This document shows positions 21,597 through 33,118 of a DNA stretch of 64,000 nucleotides, piece after piece (position 1 is the first letter of the stretch; each line of letters begins with the position of its first letter). This DNA is from Diogma glabrata (taxonomy: Eukaryota > Arthropoda > Insecta > Diptera > Cylindrotomidae). The notes under the pieces were generated by a model. That model was given only the letters and a program-made list of their open reading frames with translations, did not search any database and was not told the origin of the DNA. The stretch covers positions 196,310,379 through 196,374,378 of the forward strand of contig OY856188.1 in the NCBI GenBank assembly GCA_963693315.1. Direction: 5' to 3'. A program made the position numbers and the translations under genes.

Positions 21597-23987
21597 CTAA
21601 ATAGTTTGAACATTGTATCCTAAAATATAATGTTTTTCATTTTTGTTGGCAAAATGCCTTTCGTATGGTTTTTTGTATTGTAGACTATTTACACTAATAC
21701 AAACAGGCTCAAGGTTTTTATTAATTAACTGATAACTGCAAAAAAATTTATCATATATACCAAGAAACTCCCTTAAAAGAAAATATATTTCACTACTACA
21801 TTCCAAAATGTCTATTATTTCATATAAATGAATTATTTCATTAGACGTTTTACTTTTCAAAATAAAAAATTTTTGTTTGTAATGAAAATCAGTGATAACA
21901 TATGACATACTATATATTGGAGTGGAAAATGCGCTTAGACAACTATATTCATTGGTTAATTTATACAACATTGATTTGCCTTTTTTTATTTTCGTTACGA
22001 AACTATAATTTGACCATACACTACATATCATTTGCTGATGTCTCGTAGCAAACGTCTTGCAAATGTTTATAAAATTAGGTGTTAGGATTTTAGTGAAAAA
22101 ACGGTGCTTGCCTTCATACCGCATTGTCCATAAATGAATAACTGGCCCCATTTGTTTAATCACTCTAGGATAGTGTAGTAAAAAATGTTGTTTGGGAGTA
22201 AAACTCTTTTGAAATATATTTTTAATTGACTCCAAATGAGCGGTTATCAGTTTCTGTAAGTTATTTATTTCAGCATCTGTTACTTCATAATGAAATAATA
22301 TATTTATTATTTCAATTACCCTACATACAGCGTTCCATTGTTTTTCATGGTCTGTATTATAAAACCGCTCGAAAATGAACGGAAAATGTGTAGCAAGACA
22401 TAAAACTTGTATGGCGTTTTGCCCTAAATTGCTTCTTTCAAGATTGATGTGCGATGGCCTTTTTTTCCTATCTATGAATCCAAAATTATAGGCTGAAATA
22501 CAGTTATTTATATCATCAATATTCTTAAATACCTTTTGTTCTATGAAATATTCTAATTGATATTTAAGCAACAAAACCACAAAACCCTCCAGACCATCGT
22601 GCAACAAATCAACACTATAGTTTTGCATAGTATGAAAGTACTTTAAATCATTTAATACTGAATTTCGACTGATCCCTCTTGTTTCGATCATCTTCAGCTT
22701 TTTCATGGGAGGCTGATCGTTTAAAATAGAATAACAGTCGTCTATTCTTAATAATTTTTCATTTTCAGTAGTAGATTTTTTAGTATCTTCACTAGGCATC
22801 ACGCAAAACCGGCAAAAATACTTGGCGGAAAATGATTTGGTGAACCCGATCATATCATTTGCCGCAAGATTGTCATGTGCTAAAGAAATTAATGTCCCGA
22901 ATACAAGACCGATATTTTCTATAAATATGCCATCATTTTCGAGAATTTTTATGTCTTCAACAATTGGTTTAAGGACATCGTTTAAATTAAAGTCACTATG
23001 CAGATCATTAACATAAAATAGGCAAACTAAAAATATATTATCAAGACTAGATTTTAAGTAAGTAGGACTATTGACAATCGTAAAATATATAGCTCCCACT
23101 TTATGAATAATTGTTTTACTACCTAGGACCCTAGCTACTTCGAAATCATCGTAGTATAGTTGAATCAAAATCAAGGGTTTATTTTTAAAATCTCGTTTAA
23201 ACGACTGAAAGCGATTGGCGCAACAAGCAAGTTTATAATTTCCACTTTCACAAACGTGGGAGTTATTGAAATCATTGAATAATTTTAAAAATATAGAGTT
23301 TGCAAAAATAGATTTTAATGTTTTTGTAATAGGCACAAATTGAAGAACATTTTGTATGGTTTGTCGGGTATATGTTGATGATTTTGCATTAAATCTCATC
23401 TCCCACCTAAATCCAATAGGAATTTCTTGGGGATCCACATACAAACTATTTCCTAAGAACAGTTTTTTCCTATTATATTTCGAACAAAATTTGTTAAATG
23501 TCTCAGATATTTGCAATTTATTATATGCCACATTGTTAAGTTCGTTTGAAGCCGTTACGATATTGATAGCACATTCTACTATAACTTTAGATCCACGAAA
23601 AATCTCTGACAATGTCTCCTCTGGCAATCCTATTAAATTAAGTTTTGAATAGAAAGATTTCATGTGGTCCTCAAAATCATTTAAAGAAGGAATATGCGGT
23701 TCTTCTGATTTTGCGAAAGCTGTTTCAGAAAGGGAATCTTGCAGGTTTGTGGCGTTAGTGGTCTCCATTACATTTTGTTCTAAATCGGTGAAGTTCGGAT
23801 CAGTGTGAAATTTTTTAATATGGGTCTTAAGAGCATAGAATGTCTGGAAAGTAGTAGCACAATTTACATCTTTAACACATTTAATTTTAATATGTGATTT
23901 TTCTTTAACAAATTCCTTATACTTAAGATGTAAAATCAGTTTATCAAATTCTTCAAATAAATCCTTGCAAAAATAACAGAAGTACAT
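21597..23987 (-). CDS. Transposon-encoded C2H2 zinc-finger protein, candidate transposase (796 aa)
   Basis: One uninterrupted frame from ATG at 23987 to TAG at 21599-21597. The N-terminus has two C2H2-like fingers: CYFCKDLFEEFDKLILHLKY (second His replaced in this spacing) and CVKDVNCATTFQTFYALKTH followed by KKFH. The middle contains LIQLYYDDFEVARVLGS; a CxxC pair (YFCRFCVMP); then SVDLLHDGLEGFVVLLLKY; and near the C-terminus HFLLHYPRVIKQMGP and WTMRYEGKHRFF. Acidic residues in these three blocks (YYDD, LLHD, RYEGKH) are candidates for an RNase H-fold D-D-E triad; that is inference. The protein belongs to a family widespread in insects and cnidarians and annotated only as uncharacterised. 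It lies 82 bases downstream of the companion gene on the same strand, inside the same inverted repeats. The DNA-binding or transposase role is probable but unproven. Confidence 0.8.
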   Translation of the reverse strand: MYFCYFCKDLFEEFDKLILHLKYKEFVKEKSHIKIKCVKDVNCATTFQTFYALKTHIKKFHTDPNFTDLEQNVMETTNATNLQDSLSETAFAKSEEPHIPSLNDFEDHMKSFYSKLNLIGLPEETLSEIFRGSKVIVECAINIVTASNELNNVAYNKLQISETFNKFCSKYNRKKLFLGNSLYVDPQEIPIGFRWEMRFNAKSSTYTRQTIQNVLQFVPITKTLKSIFANSIFLKLFNDFNNSHVCESGNYKLACCANRFQSFKRDFKNKPLILIQLYYDDFEVARVLGSKTIIHKVGAIYFTIVNSPTYLKSSLDNIFLVCLFYVNDLHSDFNLNDVLKPIVEDIKILENDGIFIENIGLVFGTLISLAHDNLAANDMIGFTKSFSAKYFCRFCVMPSEDTKKSTTENEKLLRIDDCYSILNDQPPMKKLKMIETRGISRNSVLNDLKYFHTMQNYSVDLLHDGLEGFVVLLLKYQLEYFIEQKVFKNIDDINNCISAYNFGFIDRKKRPSHINLERSNLGQNAIQVLCLATHFPFIFERFYNTDHEKQWNAVCRVIEIINILFHYEVTDAEINNLQKLITAHLESIKNIFQKSFTPKQHFLLHYPRVIKQMGPVIHLWTMRYEGKHRFFTKILTPNFINICKTFATRHQQMICSVWSNYSFVTKIKKGKSMLYKLTNEYSCLSAFSTPIYSMSYVITDFHYKQKFFILKSKTSNEIIHLYEIIDILECSSEIYFLLREFLGIYDKFFCSYQLINKNLEPVCISVNSLQYKKPYERHFANKNEKHYILGYNVQTI

Positions 23988-24069
23988 TTTGGAATGTAGT
24001 ATAGCAGTAAATTCAATATGATAGACCGTATACGCTCTAATATTATTGAATATGTATTCAATAATATAC

Positions 24070-26398
24070 TTAAAAATATATGATTAAAATTTGATAAAAT
24101 AGTTGTGCTACCTGAAGATCCAATTTGCTGGCGATTTCTTTAATTCGTGGAGTTATAGTTCCCGCTACATCTATTTCATAAAAATAATAACACATGAAGT
24201 TCCAAAACATTTTCAATGATGTATCGAAGTGTTGTCCAAACACATAATGGGATTTAAATAATAAGTCAATTACTTCGATAAAATTAAGTGTGTTTGGTAA
24301 AATTATAAGTTCCTTTTCAATGCAGAGATAGAAATTGGAAGTTGCTGATTTATTTTCACCCTCAGCTATTATGTACGGATGCTTCAGTTCCTGTTCAAAT
24401 AATTCTTCCGCAGGCAAATTTAGCTATAATTATTTAAAATGCAGTTATTTTATCCTATATTGTTTTTAAAATATTAAACAATCATAGTTCTTACCGTTCT
24501 GAAAACTATTATTTTCCTTAAGATTGTAGCAAATGGTTCCCGTTGGAATTTAGTTGATATTTTACCAGCTATTACTTGAGGTAAAATGTTCAAAAGGTAA
24601 AAAAACGGTTGCATAGATGGCAGTAATTCTGAAAAAAAAAATAATAAAAATAAAATAATTTTGTTACTTGCACATTAATTTCTAACGTAATCATGTTATA
24701 CCTTCAATCTCAGGTATTGGCTTTAAATTTGGCCCCTTTGTCTCTACAAAGACTTTATATATATATGGTGAACAATTATTCCATTTATTTAGAAATTGTT
24801 GATGGTTGTTTGGATGCCTTAGTTGAAAGTCGTATAAGATCTGAGAAAAAAACACATTTTTAATAATTATATTAGTTTTCACGATTTTGTCTTTAAATTA
24901 AACTTACTAAATCAGGAGAAGTAAAGAAAAATGGAAATTCTTTTGAAAATTGCTTAATTTCGTTCGGTGTTTTAAAAATTTCAAGTCGTTGGGGTAAAGT
25001 TTCGAATAACTTTTGCTTTATAACTTCCTTCTGCGTACGTACGTTCAAATTTTTTAAAATTAAGAAATCTTCGTCTGTATCTATATTTTGATATGAATTT
25101 GTTGATGTAGAAGTAATTACTGAGCCAATTGAATTCCTTTTCCTACTATTTATCCCCGACTCCTTCTCTGTTACATATAATTTTTGTCGAACTCGATTTA
25201 GTCTAGCTATTATATAACCACGATTAGATTTGCGATCGTACAATGCATCCTTAAAATAAAAAGTATTTATTCGTATAATTTGTTGCCCATTTGTCAGAAA
25301 TAATGTTAAATGTATGTATTTTCTATATGTATAAATTAATGTAACCAATTATGAATTAGTTATACGTGTTGTTTAACGAGAAATATTATTTTATGCTAAT
25401 GATCATCATTTAATTAAATAAATATATAAATTTTAAGCTCAAGAAAAATTTTCGAGAACATACTATGCCGCCGTTTTCCTGATTTTTGGTTTTTAGCTGA
25501 GGAAATAACTCCACAACCGCTAATGCCAACGATGTGATTTGTGTTGAATTGGGGTGGTACGAAAATTTTGATGTTAAAAGATCGACGCTTTCTCGTATTA
25601 TCGCTCGCCTTTCCACATCTGATAAGCCTTTCAATGTCTCGTTTTTTCTTGTTTTCTTGCACAAAACATATGAGCTCTGAGTTTTAAGTATAAAGCTTTC
25701 TAAATCCTGTAATCAAAATTAAATTATACATAATATCATTCTCTAAATATATAATAATAATAATAATAACCTGAGCATTTAAATATATTTGATGACCTAA
25801 CCGACAATCTTGGTGAGCAACTAGATTTGCTTCAATGTTAGATGATTCTTTCGGATAAGAAAAGATAAATAATTCTAAAGTTCATTGTGGACTACTTAAT
25901 ATATTAATTTTAATGGTACAAATTCTTACCGCCATTTTTGTTTTTCAGAATGAGTTTTAATTGAAATGAGTGGCAATTTTTATATTGCTCAAAAACAGCC
26001 ATGAAGAGCTCCTCCGGAATCCTTATATTATCTTTGTCCGTAAAATAATCTATGTCATACACTGATATGTCTGCATGCATGGATACTGAAAGCAAAGCAT
26101 TTTATATATGTAAATCATATATGATATATTTTCATATATTTGTTTTAATCGTGACGTATTTTAATGCAACCTTGCATCATAAGTCGATAACATGTTGATA
26201 CATATTGTGTTTCAACGTTCCATCACATAGGAAAAAATATGTAGATACGCATTATAAAATTTACAGTTACCTAAAATGAATCATGTATTATTTACCTGAT
26301 AACAGAAAATCCTTATATTCCCAGTTTTTCTCATGTTTTGATATTTTGACATAAGACGTAACTCCGTTACATTGTATTTTAATGATGTGATAATCCAT
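24070..26398 (-). CDS. Transposon-encoded companion protein, eight exons (515 aa)
   Basis: Exons read on the minus strand: 26398-26296, 26085-25930, 25847-25771, 25706-25464, 25249-24908, 24840-24702, 24628-24495 and 24423-24070. All introns begin GT and end AG. Summed lengths keep one open frame of 515 codons plus stop (103, 156, 77, 243, 342, 139, 134 and 354 nt). No known domain is recognised. Recognisable pieces are a basic, Ser/Thr-rich central part (exon 5), LLPSMQPFFYLLNILPQVIA (exon 7) and, in exon 8, HPYIIAEGENKSA followed by LFKSHYVFGQHFD, a block shared by uncharacterised proteins of the same transposon family. An alternative donor at 24112 could replace the last 13 residues. Its role is unknown; a DNA-binding or accessory transposition protein is a guess. 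Confidence 0.72.
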
Positions 26399-27125
26399 TA
26401 CACAGAACAATAGCGATCTTACAAAAGAATTATTTCCCGTTAAACAACACTATTTATTTGTTAATATAATAAAAAATATAACTTATACATACACTTTTTA
26501 TGAAAAAAACTAAGTATTTAAAAAAGAAATAATAAAGCTCACTATTTATGGCGATTTTAAAAAATAAATTCACTTCGAATATACACAAAAATACAAATTA
26601 GCAACCGACTTACGAACGACGCACTGTAGTGACAATGATCAGTTAAACAATGACGCTTCACTAACAAATACGAAAATGAAATATAACGAAACTTTTTCTT
26701 GTTTTATCCGAAAAAAACTTTTTCTTGTTTTACCATTATACAGTTCTTAACTCGCTCTATGTTCTATGCTAATACAATCATTTCCTAAATAATCGTTGCA
26801 AGGTTCATTGAATTTTAGTTATAGTTGCGACGATATTATATTTGATGTAAGCTCTAAATTAAATTATGATACTAGTAGTATCGTATCTGGACCGATGCAA
26901 CACTTGCATCAGAAAAGATCACAATATTTCTAAGTGTGTATAGGTTCTAATTTAAAAAAACCCTACTTTGGCATATAATTCCAATACTTATGAGTTTCAA
27001 GGTCATTCAATATTACCATTAGATGTCTCCCTTGACCCTTAACAAATATCACCTTGGGTTATTTTGTCCCATCTAGCATCGTTCTCGAGATAAAAGCCTG
27101 GCATTTTTTAAAAAACTCACCCTGT
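26399..27125. promoter_or_regulatory. Right end of the two-gene transposon
   Basis: Holds the presumed promoter of the eight-exon gene, then TTGCATC motifs in opposed pairs (GATGCAACACTTGCATC, about 26891-26907), then the 183-bp terminal inverted repeat 26943-27125. The sequence is AT-rich with no open frame. Confidence 0.55.
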
Positions 27126-27129
27126 ATAG

Positions 27130-27560
27130 AATCCTATTGAAAAATACTATCGTGAAATTATAATTTTAAAGCCGTATATGTTCCTGTAGAAATTATACAC
27201 TTCCCATTGAAACTATCTCAATATCCTCCTCTAAAACTTTACACAATCCTATGGAAGAATAATGTAGTCAGTAGTGGAATAAAAGTTTCAGTCGTATTTT
27301 CCTTTATAAATTATACACTTCCTATTGAAACTATCTCAATGTCTTCCTATAAAACTATTAATCCTATTAATCGGAAAATCTTGTCTTAAGAAACCAATTT
27401 TCTAAGTTTTGTTTTCCTTTACAAATTATCCGTTTCCCGTTGAAACTGTTTCAATGTCTTCTTTTGAAACTATAAAGAATCCTATTAAGGAATCTTATCG
27501 TATCAAAAAATTGTTTAAGTTTTATTTTCCTTTTCAATTTCGTTCATTCCTATAAAAATG
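27130..27560 (+). repeat. Repeat D, right part
   Basis: About three loose units of roughly 110-150 bases: TTATACACTTCCCATTGAAA, CTATCTCAATATCCTCC/CTATCTCAATGTCTTCC, then TCCTATTAATCGG-type words. It continues the sequence interrupted at 20206. Confidence 0.65.
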
Positions 27561-28631
27561 TTTCAATAGGAACAGTCCGATATTTAAAAGATTTTTCGCT
27601 TAATTCATTTTCCGATTGAATATGAGTCTTTCCTACCCAACATTTTTATGAGGTAAAGAATTTCTCGGTTTATCCCATTCAAATCGTCCTTTTCCTAGCC
27701 AGTTTTCATAAATATTCTATAGAATTGTACCTTCTCTAATGGGACAGTTTAAGCAGGGCTGGAACGTTGCCAAACTGATCATTACGGAACAGATTTCATT
27801 GAACCTACAAGTCTTCTTGTCGGTATACGTAATAAAATATAATAATTGAAATTGAACCTGATTTTTCAACAATGGAACCATACCTGATAACTGCTCTGTA
27901 CTTCAATAAAATTTTCTTCGTATCAATATTATCCTTTAAAAAAATGATAAAATATTATTTACAAAATGTACAAATCTCTTCATATCTTCTACAAATTAAT
28001 AAATTATATTCACAATGAAAACGAATAGCTTACAACATTTTATTTGTAATAAGCTGTAACAGCTTTGCACTAAATTGATATAAATCTAACACACAACATG
28101 GTATATTATCACTGATTGAATTCTAAAATTCTAAAAAGTATTTTTTTTTAAATCAAATGCAAAATAATGTCAAACTTCTTTACAAATTACAAAACATTAA
28201 AAACAAAGGAAGTTCGAATTTTAATTCAAAGGTTGCTAAGAATTTAATTTGAAAAGCTTCGCTAAAATGACGTAAATAATCCATTTTATTAATTTTTATA
28301 ACGACCCTATAGTCATGAGTGTGCCTTTGACCAAAACATGGTAAAAATTTCAGCACACAACTTTAATGCATTCGGAATAAATTCTATTTAACAAATCTAC
28401 AAGTATGTATCCATATGTATATCGTGAATTTTGGAACCTAATTATCTTTCAATTAAAATGGTTTGATTCGCCAAACATTGGTTATACAACACCGATTATT
28501 CGAGCGAAAATGCATTTTGCAGGGATCGCTATACACAATGATGTTTGAAATCGGACTCAAACTTATGGACTGGAAATTTGTCCTTTTTCTCCATCTAATC
28601 ACGTTAAAAAATATGAATTTGTGTAGCAGCA
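27561..28631. other. No gene recognised
   Basis: AT-rich sequence between repeat D and the hAT element. The one short plus-strand frame (28463-28654) has no recognisable domain and runs into the hAT end, so it is not called as a gene. Confidence 0.3.
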
Positions 28632-28670
28632 TTTATGATCAGAGGCGTAGCTAGGGGGGGGGGGGCGGGG

Positions 28671-29363
28671 GTGACACCCGAACGTAAAAAGCTTAAACAA
28701 ACCATCACAATGTTTTCAACGATAAATCACTTCGAAACCGTTTTGGGGTGACACCCGAACGTAAAAAACTGAAACAAACCATCACAATGTTTTCAACGAT
28801 AAATCACTTCGAAATTGTTTTGGGGTGACACCCGAACGTAAAAAACTTAAACAAACCATCACAATGTTTTCAACGATAAATCACTTCGAAACCGTTTTGG
28901 GGTGACACCCGAACGTGAACAACTTAAACAAACCATCACAATGTTTTCAATGATAAATCACTTCGAAACCGTTTTGGGGTGACACCCGAACGTAAAAAAC
29001 TTAAACAAACCATCACAATGTTTTCAACGATAAATCACCTCGAAACCGTTTTGGGGTGACACCCGAACGTAAAAAGCTTAAACAAACCATCACAATGTTT
29101 TCAACGATAAATCACCTCGAAACCGTTTTGGGGTGACACCCGAACGTAAACAACTTAAACAAACCATCACAATGTTTTCAACGATAAATCACTTCGAAAC
29201 CGTTTTGGGGTGACACCCGGACGTAAACAACTTAAACAAACCATCACAATGTTTTCAACGATAAATCACTTCGAAACCGTTTTGGGGTGACACTTGAACG
29301 TAAAAAACTTAAACAATCACCATCACATGTTTTCAACGATAAATCACTTCGAAACCATTTCAA
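28671..29363 (+). repeat. Nine tandem copies of a 77-bp unit at the hAT left end
   Basis: GTGACACCCG (GTGACACTTG in the last) starts at 28671, 28748, 28825, 28902, 28979, 29056, 29133, 29210 and 29287, exactly 77 bases apart each time. The unit also contains AAACAAACCATCACAATG, TTTTCAACGATAAATCAC and TTCGAAACCGTTTTGGG. Copies differ by only a few bases. The GGGGTGACACCC word is also the subterminal word of the opposite end, so the array repeats transposon-end sequence. Confidence 0.95.
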
Positions 29364-31829
29364 CACTGAAAAAAAGGTGTGCTCAACTTATACGATATAG
29401 GTATAAAATCATGCATAAAAGTTGCTTAAATGTGCGCCAAGAATAACTATTCTCAACCTATTCTAATATGTAGAATAATGATAATTTGTGATAATTTGTT
29501 AATTTTTGAAATTCTATTATTATGAATTTAAAATCTAATTCAAGTGCAGTTTCCTTATATTGCAGTTTCCTTATATTGCAGAATGCAGTTTCTCATTTCG
29601 AGTATAGTATAAATTTATCATTAATAAAGTTGTTAGCCTCTTTAAATTTAGACTAAATTTGTGAATATATATACTCTTTTTAAGAATATGGTATTCAAAA
29701 GCATTCTTAATACAAGAATACATTTATTACATAACGTAAATTAATCTAAGGCTGAGCATAATTTTAGTTTGAATAAGAAAATAGTGATAAACTTTTGGGA
29801 TGTTGTGGGATGATGCTCGAAATAATTGTAAAATAAAGTTGAGTTAAGTATAATTATTCATAATCTGAGACAAAATTGGTGGATGTAATTTCTGCATTTG
29901 AGAATAAAAGCAATTATTTTGTAAAATATTTTATATCGATTTGAGACTAGCAATGCATTTCGAAAACGTTCCCATATTGTTTAATTAAGAATAACATGTT
30001 AATCCCATACACAACCCTTCTGAAAATAAGTTCAAATAGACAATATTTTTAATTTTAAAAAATTTATTTTTAATAATAAAATTAGAATTCTATTTGAATA
30101 CAATAAATATTCCTTCAATATGTGTTAAAAGTTAGTGTTAATTATTATTATTGTTTAAGTTAACAGTAAATCAATTTTTATAAATAAATTAATCGTATCA
30201 AAATTATAATACAAAATAAATAATAATAATATAATTATTCGTTAAAATAATTTTATTTTTAAAATAAATTCTAAATTATTGATTCTCTTTTATTAGAGTT
30301 AATTTAGACGTTTTAAAGATGTTATGTAAATTTAAAAAAAAATTCCTTTAATATAGAAAAATATATTAAATTTAAGTTCTATTTATTATTTCTTTTGCTT
30401 AAATATTTAATATAATATGTATTAATTATTATTTCCTTATTATTATAATAAAGGAAGTTTTAAAAACAATTTCTCCTGTTGCGTTCTCCGCAATGTTGTT
30501 AAGTTAATCTTAACCTATTCTTGTTTGATGTTTAATCTGGATAGGATTGATAACTTCCAAAAAATCTGGTTCGTGATGAACAGCAACCCGTGTTTTGAAG
30601 CAAATCTTAGAAATTAATGTCAACCTTAATAGAAATGATACTATAGTTAAATTCAAAATAAAGTTACAGACAATTTATTTAACTTACCAGTTTAAATTTA
30701 TTCGTAGAAATAAACATTTGAATAAAGAATTCCTAATTAGTACTGCTTCCTTGTACCCTGCTTGTCTCGTCTATATAACAATGAAATAAAATTGTCGTGA
30801 TTGGAAATTTTCTTTAAAAAATTGAATATTTTTACCTGAAGATCATGAACTTGAACGACGTTTTCGCCCATAAAGTATTCCTCTACTTCTCAATCGGCTT
30901 GAACAATTACTATATTTATTGTAGAGAAAACCAAATGGAAACTCACCATGGTTGCTCGTCAGCTTGTAACAATACATCTGTAAATATACAAAATTTTGAT
31001 TTTCACTTTGTTTTAATTAAAAACTGATATGATACGAAAAGTTCAAATGAAGAAAAAATTGATGATCATTGCGGATTCTAAAAATGATGGTACTTCTATA
31101 CTTGGACTTGGTTGTCTGGCTCAGTAGCTCGCTAGAAAACACATATTTAAAATTTTCGCTTTGTGACATTTAAGGCTTTACTGATATGCATGTACATATG
31201 TGATCGTAATAAACAGTTTTATCAGTTTTAAAATCTACATATATAAAATAAATAATATTGATACTCACCATAAATAGGTTTTAAAAGCACTAAATTATTT
31301 GACCCAATTTTCTATTTGACACAATTTTTAAAATAAAAATTCACAATATCATACACTTAATTATTTAAATTCAATTTTCAATATTTATTTCTCACTGTAT
31401 ATATTATTTTTGTTATTTTAAAGGTACGATTCGAACACTTTACTCCTTTAAACTGCAACACGATATGATTCTGACAATAGTATTGCTAAGTAAAAAACCA
31501 AACAGCATTGATCATATATTGTTATATTACATATATTGTTTTAGTCTCCACTTATGAAAATTGTTCTCACATCAACTTAACAAAATTGTTTACAATAAAT
31601 CACTTAATTCTCTACTTGAGTTAAAGAAACAAAAATGTCGATAAATTGTTGATTAGATACCATTATTGATTATATTTTACATTAATCAAGAATAACTAAA
31701 CACAATGTATGAATTCATATAATTTTGAATGTAGAATTATATGCAAGAGTTCATGAATCATGAACATATCTATATTCTCCTCCTGAGTATGAAACTATCA
31801 TTAACGTAAGCCTAACCATCATCAAGAAA

Positions 31830-31980
31830 TACTCAATTACTAAGACTAAAACGGCTACCGTTGACTGAAAATAGTTCAATGGCCAGCACCGTTAACATAT
31901 AAGTGATATATCACTGGTATTGTCATAGGACTGAGGACTGGAGTACTCACGGTTGTCACACCTATAAAAATTTAGAATAA
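31830..31980 (-). repeat. Repeat B, copy 2 (inverted)
   Basis: Read on the minus strand it gives GGTGTGACAACCGTGAGTAC, TCCAGTCC, ATGACAATACCAGTGATATA and TCAGTCAACGGTAGCC, in the same order as copies 1 and 3. It is nested in the hAT element. Confidence 0.65.
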
Positions 31981-33032
31981 ATTTACAAATCCACAAAAAT
32001 TGATGCCGTCGTCCGTAAAATTAATAATTTATTGCTTTATATAATATTATTTATTATACATATTTAATTTGCAGAAAAGGGGCAATCGCCAAAATTAATG
32101 CCATTTTGAATTAAGTCCTAAGTTTAACTGATAATTGTTTATGTGTTTTTAAAAGTTATTTTAAAATTAAATTAACTTCTCAACTACATATATTCTATAA
32201 TCTACTAAGTACTAACTATCTGCATGTTAAAAACATTTGATATGATAATTCTCAAATTGAGTAAAATCGCTTTTAAATTTTAGAAATTGAGTTAAAAAAA
32301 TTTGATTGTAATTTTCTCAAAATCAAACTATATTAGAAATACTTCTTCAAGAATTGGTTTTTCTATAAATGATTGTAAATATTTGACTAGAAATGAGAAT
32401 AAACGTTGCACAAAATCATCGATATATTGAAATTCTATTTTGAAGCGTATAGTTATTAAATTGATCATTAAACCTATTAAAACAAATGTAAATGATTTTA
32501 ATCGAGTATTTCATAACTAAGGCAAATTGACTAATTTAATCTTAATTTAGAAAATGGTCTTATTGATAAAATTAATAAAACTTCTCTCAGGTTAAACCAG
32601 TTATTTTATAATCTAGAAAATGAGCTTCGAATTTTCATCAACTAAGAGTCTCTGTATTTGAGATTAGCTTCTACTTAATATTAGAATACGATTTCTCTCA
32701 GTGAACCAGGTTATCCATTTAATTTTAATTTATAAATTGTGATAGCTCATAAATGTGTCCTATTGGTTCAAAAAGGATCTATTCTACTTTTTAAAATTCT
32801 TGAGTTATTACTTGAGTTATTATTTGGGTTAGTTTGTTGAACGTCTTTTTATGTTAGTACAAATCCAAGGACATGATAAAAATTTCAGTTTACTTTTTAA
32901 ACTAAGAAGGATTAATTAAACATCTAAACTAAAACAAAATTAGATTACATTTTAGTGTTCCTAGGTCTTGATGGTTTTACAAGATATATTGCGTTTACGT
33001 TCTTGGCTATATTAGTAGAAGAGAATAGGTAC

Positions 33033-33118
33033 GTTCGATTTGACTGAAACAACTTAAAAAACAACAACAATTGCATTCAATTTATCAGTTGTATCAGTTG
33101 CTTCAGTCAAATCGAACA
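33033..33118. repeat. Short inverted repeat
   Basis: GTTCGATTTGACTGAA at 33033 and its exact inverse TTCAGTCAAATCGAAC ending near 33117, with CAACT/AGTTG also paired. About 85 bases in total; a tiny MITE or foldback. Confidence 0.7.

Larger units (their letters stand above)
20203..27129. mobile_element. 6.9-kb two-gene DNA transposon, 20207-27125
   Basis: Terminal inverted repeats start CAGGGTGAGTTTTTTAAAA at 20207 and end with the inverse CTCACCCTG at 27125. They match for about 182 bases (20207-20388 against 26943-27125) with few differences. TATA directly repeats outside both ends (20203-20206 and 27126-27129), though TA alone cannot be excluded. Repeat D continues on both sides. Two minus-strand genes lie inside, both apparently intact, and TTGCATC words cluster near both ends. 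The superfamily is not certain. The larger protein has features of a metazoan cut-and-paste transposase, loosely reminiscent of EnSpm/CACTA-type enzymes, but the termini are not CACTA. Confidence 0.85.

Noticed and set aside
22822..23652. Plus-strand frames within the transposon
   Set aside because: Antisense to the 796-codon gene; no domain.
28671..29363. Possible coding tandem repeat or CRISPR-like array (77-bp unit)
   Set aside because: The unit length is not a multiple of three, copies have stops in all frames and there are no variable spacers; it is a minisatellite.
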